Source of the DNA: Pararhodobacter sp.
GTDB taxonomy: Bacteria; Pseudomonadota; Alphaproteobacteria; Rhodobacterales; Rhodobacteraceae
NCBI GenBank assembly: GCA_020832665.1
Contig: JAFIEG010000004.1
Coordinates: 18,558-82,557 of the forward strand
Direction of reading: 5' to 3'
DNA: 64,000 nucleotides
This document shows positions 63,092 through 64,000 of this stretch, in pieces. A program made the translations under genes and the position numbers. The number at the start of each line of letters is the position of its first letter. Positions within the stretch are counted from its first letter, which is position 1. Below the pieces are notes generated by a model that made no database searches, was not told the DNA's origin, and was given only the letters and a program-made list of their open reading frames with translations.

Positions 63092-63340
63092 ATGCTCAAG
63101 ACGAAGATATTTCAGATCGCAATGATCCACATTCCGGTAAAACGCGCCAAGACGCTCGACATGGACAAGGTTGGCCAGATCGCAGAGAGCATTCTGGAGG
63201 ATGGGCAGACGACGCCGATCCAGGTTCGCGCGGACGGAGAGCGGTTTGTTCTGGTGGAAGGTCTCCACCGGCTCGAAGCCATGAAGGCGCTTGGGGAGTC
63301 AACGATAAATGGCTACCTGGTGCAGGCTCGAAAGCACTGA
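63092..63340 (+). CDS. Stand-alone ParB N-terminal-like domain protein
   Basis: 82 residues, all one ParB/sulfiredoxin-like domain: IAMIHIPVKRAKTLDMDKV, AESILEDGQTTPIQVRADG and the typical FVLVEGLHRLEAMKALGE. The helix-turn-helix and dimer domains of partition ParB are missing, so it is not a chromosome-segregation protein. CAGGAG lies 7 bases before the ATG. Small solitary ParB-like proteins occur in Rhodobacterales genomes; a nuclease, CTP-binding or regulatory role is possible, but none can be claimed. Confidence 0.8.
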   Translation: MLKTKIFQIAMIHIPVKRAKTLDMDKVGQIAESILEDGQTTPIQVRADGERFVLVEGLHRLEAMKALGESTINGYLVQARKH

Positions 63341-63484
63341 CCATCGCCCTGGAAGACCGGTGCAGCGAGGCTGACTCAGCCGGCGGGTGGAACTCCGCTT
63401 GCTCGAACTACTGATGGACGAAGCAGCGCCTGGTGGCGTCCACCGGGAGGCATCCGAAAAAGGCAAACACCACCGCTGTGGCCC

Positions 63485-63560
63485 TTCATTCCGATTGGTC
63501 TCGCCCATTGGCACCCGCTGTGCGGAACGAAGCTGTCATTCGCGAGGCTGCTTTGACCTC
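63485..63560. repeat. Dispersed intergenic repeat, copy B
   Basis: CATTCCGATTGGTCTCGCCC, a spacer, then GCTGTGCGGAACGAAGC (63517-63533) and later GCTTTG match copy A at 33087-33165 in order and spacing. It covers the truncated end of the PACE remnant, so it may mark the break point. Confidence 0.55.
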
Positions 63561-63868
63561 CACTCCGGCAGAGGGAAGGCCGTATCGTAGATCCAGTTAA
63601 AGCCGAGCGCATAGACCATGTAGAACAGCGCGTATGACCCATCCATTGCGAAGGCCTGCCAGAGCGAAACGCCAAGTTACCAAGCGATGAACGGCACCAG
63701 GACGGTCAGCAGGCCAATCTCGAAAAGAACGGCATGCAAGATGCGCACGCGCGCTGTCTTCTCTGTTGTGCCTGGCTGTTCGCCGGCGCTGACGAGATCG
63801 CGGGCAAGGCCCGAACGCATGCCCAAATCCCTGCGGTCGATATTCCGAAATCGCTCAATACTGCTCAA
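63536..63868 (-). pseudogene. PACE-family efflux transporter remnant (in-frame stop, second half missing)
   Basis: The minus-strand frame reads RVRILHAVLFEIGLLTVLVPFIAW, then a TAA stop (63679-63677), then LGVSLWQAFAMDGSYALFYM and YALGFNWIYDTAFPLPEWRS, stopping at 63536. This is one bacterial transmembrane pair (BTP) domain as in proteobacterial antimicrobial compound efflux pumps such as AceI. Functional PACE proteins have two such domains (about 150 residues). Here the second is missing and a stop replaces what is normally a Trp. The N-terminal leader (residues 1-40) is uncertain. The loss point coincides with repeat copy B. Confidence 0.7.
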
Positions 63869-63910
63869 CCCTCGTCGCTAGGCGCTGCGCGCGAGGCCTG
63901 TTGAAGGGGT

Positions 63911-63937
63911 GGCGCCCGTGGCAATTTTGCGGGCGCC
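63911..63937. terminator. GC-rich hairpin near the right edge
   Basis: 8-bp inverted repeat GGCGCCCG ... CGGGCGCC with an 11-base loop. The surrounding 63869-64000 segment is low-complexity (many C runs) and shows no gene. The hairpin might end a transcript entering from the right; this cannot be judged at the window edge. Confidence 0.3.
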
Positions 63938-64000
63938 CCCCCACAACGGTAGTGGCCCCCGAGAGCCGCCCCCATTTTGCCCAAACCAAAGCCCCGGGCC

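Noticed and set aside
63387..63590. 67-codon plus-strand frame after the ParB-like gene
   Set aside because: It has no ribosome site, no family features, and overlaps the dispersed repeat and the PACE remnant.

Overview
The window looks like a chromosome piece from a marine-type alphaproteobacterium, most likely Rhodobacterales (Roseobacter/Paracoccaceae). The grounds are high GC, very many solute-binding-protein transporters (TAXI-TRAP, DctPQM-TRAP, TctABC, Liv-type ABC), a DmdA-like demethylase homologue, a BA14K protein, a divergent lysE/lysG pair and an NdvB-type cyclic glucan synthase. No rRNA, tRNA, CRISPR array or complete insertion sequence was seen. Because GC is high, many long antisense frames are open. 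The most misleading lie opposite ndvB (1-8.3 kb) and opposite the acyl-CoA synthetase at 13.9-15.5 kb; they are treated as shadows.

Layout. 1-9.4 kb (minus): a tandem universal stress protein translationally coupled to a cyclic beta-1,2-glucan synthase that runs off the left edge. 9.8-11.3 kb (minus): padR-chrA. 11.6-13.6 kb (plus): a heme-domain (ethylbenzene dehydrogenase-like) membrane-anchored protein plus a DUF2231-like membrane protein, followed by an odd poly-C/poly-G tract. 13.9-17.9 kb (minus): acyl-CoA synthetase, OsmC, DmdA-like THF-dependent demethylase and an Lrp regulator. 18.2-20.7 kb (plus): an 815-residue fusion of a tubulin-tyrosine-ligase-like ATP-grasp domain, a PqqD-like domain and a degenerate HprK-like domain, the most unusual gene here. 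21.0-22.3 kb: an ECF sigma/anti-sigma pair, each carrying one apparent +1 frameshift in a homopolymer.

22.3-32.9 kb: a GntR regulator with a TAXI-TRAP transporter (minus) lies back to back with a tripartite tricarboxylate transporter tctB-tctA-tctC-tctC (plus), with a GntR-type operator between them. A hybrid histidine kinase converges on the latter. 33.3-34.5 kb: an orphan reductive-dehalogenase-like 4Fe-4S protein.

34.9-59.4 kb is a catabolic island bracketed by two similar TetR regulators. The plus arm (35.9-43.4 kb) encodes two SDRs, an acyl-CoA ligase, a thiolase and a DctPQM TRAP transporter. The minus arm (59.4 down to 43.8 kb) is one tightly overlapping operon: TetR, acyl-CoA dehydrogenase, a Liv-type ABC transporter with two embedded acyl-CoA-ligase-like proteins, a two-subunit biotin-dependent acyl-CoA carboxylase, a MaoC hydratase, an SDR without the catalytic Tyr/Lys, and a CitE-type lyase. 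Together they read as uptake, CoA activation, dehydrogenation, carboxylation, hydration, C-C cleavage and thiolysis of an organic acid whose identity cannot be read from sequence; a leucine/isovalerate-like or terpenoid-like branched acid is the simplest model.

59.4-64 kb: small proteins, paiB-lysE with divergent lysG, a stand-alone ParB-like domain protein, and a truncated, stop-containing PACE efflux remnant next to a dispersed repeat.
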